Positions 62,587 to 64,000 of a stretch of 64,000 nucleotides of DNA are shown piece after piece. The notes beneath the pieces are model-generated. The model saw only the letters and a list, made by a program, of their open reading frames with translations. It searched no databases and had not been told where the DNA came from. This DNA is from Lachancea thermotolerans CBS 6340. Taxonomy: Eukaryota; Ascomycota; Saccharomycetes; Saccharomycetales; Saccharomycetaceae. Position 1 is the stretch's first letter. Each line of letters starts with the position of its first letter. Location of the stretch: NCBI RefSeq assembly GCF_000142805.1, contig NC_013079.1, forward strand, positions 248,001 through 312,000, read 5' to 3'. The position numbers and the translations under genes were made by a program.

Positions 62587-63968
62587 CTTACTTTAAAACT
62601 TTAGCAGAGGTGCGTAGCTCACAAATAATTACAATCAGACTTTCTTTGCTAGCTCTTCGAAAACATTTTTGAAGTGCGATGACCTTGGAGAACATAAATC
62701 GATATATACCTTGGCAGGCATCTTCAAACACGAATTCGACAAATCTGACATGAGCACATGCGATTGAGATAATAAAACTTGGGGCAACAGAAAGCTCTCC
62801 TGGAACTCGGAACTTTCGAGCAATTGAGCGAGCTAGAAACCGCTAACAATGATAGCGGCCCAAGACACAAACGGAACCTGCTACTGCGGAAAAGCCAGAT
62901 GAGCAACTAGTGAGTCTAATGGCGACCGTGATTCCCCTTTCACCAAAAAAAGCGAAATTATATTTTCTATGTTCCCGCCTGCAGGCCCTGGAGTTAAGAT
63001 TAGTGCATAATTCTCTAGCACTCGTTTTACAACTATGGTTTTAGATATTTGCTATGTCGTGTGCGTTTGATTGATTTAAGTGGTCGAAACTGTGCAAGCT
63101 GCGATCCTCAGGATTTGCTCAAAGATTTTATGGGCACGGACGGAGCCGCAGATATGCGAAGAGCTGGACCAATTGCTTTCTCGCGTGGTTCACGTCAACG
63201 AGTATACCATATGCACAGGCCAAGGAATATTCAGCAAAAATTAAAAGGGAAGTGTTGTAAAGGACAATACCTTCTCTTCACCCTAGGGGTTCTAAAATAG
63301 CTTCAAACCCGCTTCAGATCGTTTTGATGTTATAAGAAAGTTTATTTGCGCAAACCTCGCATGCTGCGGCGGACCGCCATTTTGGCCTCTCAAAGATTAA
63401 AGCTGGCATTGGAGCTGGCACATGAAAAATATCTTGAACAGTTACGTTGAGCTATAGTATAAGCTACTATAAACGAATAGCATGAATGTTGTCGAAAGTA
63501 GCAGGGTCGCCCAAACCAGAATGTCCCTCAGAAACGATCTCGTCAAGAAGTCTGAGGTGTCACCGCACTCTGATGTCAGCTTGCTCTAATTTACTCGTTT
63601 ACAAAGTACAGCCGTGCTAAAATGGCAGGGACCAGAAGTGCCATAGTAAAGTGGTCTAGCCCGCACGAGACATGCTCCATGGTTCGTAATTTACAAGTAC
63701 TTTGCCACACTCAGGAATAACGAGGCAGAAACTACATCCCAACCTTCGAAACTAGAGTATAAAAAATAGCGTTGGCTCAATCAACGCATAAAGTCAAAGC
63801 ACAGTCAATGGGGTCTCTTCAGATCTCACTAGTCTGGCGTAAGAACCATAAAACTTCATTCTTTACTTAGTCAGGTTAGTATCAAATGAGCTACCAATCA
63901 GCTTCACATGTTGGGATCATGATCTAAAAGACGTTTAAGGTTTGAGATCAAAACGGAGAGTAACAAAG
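62587..63968. other. Right-end spacer, no gene seen
   Basis: 1.4 kb. Short frames only (the longest, 63049-63300 plus, is not convincing). TATAAAAAA at 63759-63767 could belong to a gene starting further right. No tRNA or centromere-like element found. Confidence 0.35.
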
Positions 63969-64000
63969 ATGGATGCAACGGTGGGAAACGAGGGAAAAGA
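63969..64000 (+). CDS. Possible start of a gene cut by the window end
   Basis: An ATG followed by ten open codons (MDATVGNEGK) runs off the window, with a TATA-like box about 210 bp upstream. Too short to identify; it may not be real. Confidence 0.25.
   Translation, partial: MDATVGNEGK

Noticed and set aside
63049-63300. 83-codon frame near the right end
   Set aside because: Composition resembles chance, and there is no family resemblance.
62587-63968. Centromere or origin in the gene-free right end
   Set aside because: No CDEI-CDEII-CDEIII arrangement is seen, and no origin consensus for this species can be applied with confidence.

Overview
The window is nuclear DNA of a budding yeast of the family Saccharomycetaceae that never went through the whole-genome duplication; the gene content, compact layout and patchy base composition fit Lachancea (a thermotolerans-like species is my best guess, inferred rather than proven). 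The main evidence is gene order. Genes that in Saccharomyces cerevisiae are split between sister tracks are interleaved here in one copy: chromosome X right arm (YJR056C to YJR046W) with chromosome XIII left arm (YML053C to YML046W) in the left third, then with chromosome V left arm (YEL048C to YEL031W) in the rest. Strands agree with the S. cerevisiae tracks throughout (the YJR genes all inverted, the YML and YEL genes all direct). No coding introns were needed, and I saw no retrotransposon remains, centromere or telomere.

Left region (1-22 kb): two small poorly known proteins, SUR7 (eisosome), GAL80 (GAL repressor), HIT1 (snoRNP assembly), AIM32, RSE1 (SF3b splicing), GSF2 (ER chaperone), a 57-residue PMP3-family proteolipid, tRNA-Arg(CCU), KCH1/PRM6 (K+ transport), BFA1 (mitotic exit checkpoint), PRP39 (U1 snRNP) and RAD7 (repair). 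The junction between the YML and YEL tracks (22-25 kb) carries two tRNA-Gly genes and an LPL1-like lipase.

Right region (25-64 kb): TCA17, the single fumarate reductase OSM1/FRD1, GLY1, IES6, a maltose-acetyltransferase-like gene, the YEL043W homologue, ISY1, a secreted invertase, GDA1, one NAD kinase, UTR2, one cytochrome c, UTR4, RAD23, ANP1, one eIF5A gene, a BED zinc-finger gene of unknown role, MCM3, SPF1 and TAH11 (Cdt1). About 1.4 kb at the right end shows no gene until a possible start at 63969. The invertase, the acetyltransferase, the PMP3-like, lipase and BED genes are extra to the ancestral order; the first two belong to families often found near chromosome ends.

The genes do not form one pathway, but several regulatory links can be read: the cytochrome c and eIF5A promoters share an identical 15-base Hap1-like element; RAD23 has an exact Rpn4 site; MCM3 has an MluI box; two perfect Gcn4 sites lie between GLY1 and IES6; and three GC-rich intergenic regions carry dense clusters of CACGTG (eight, six and three copies). 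All protein names rest on remembered family sequences and on gene order, not on a database search.
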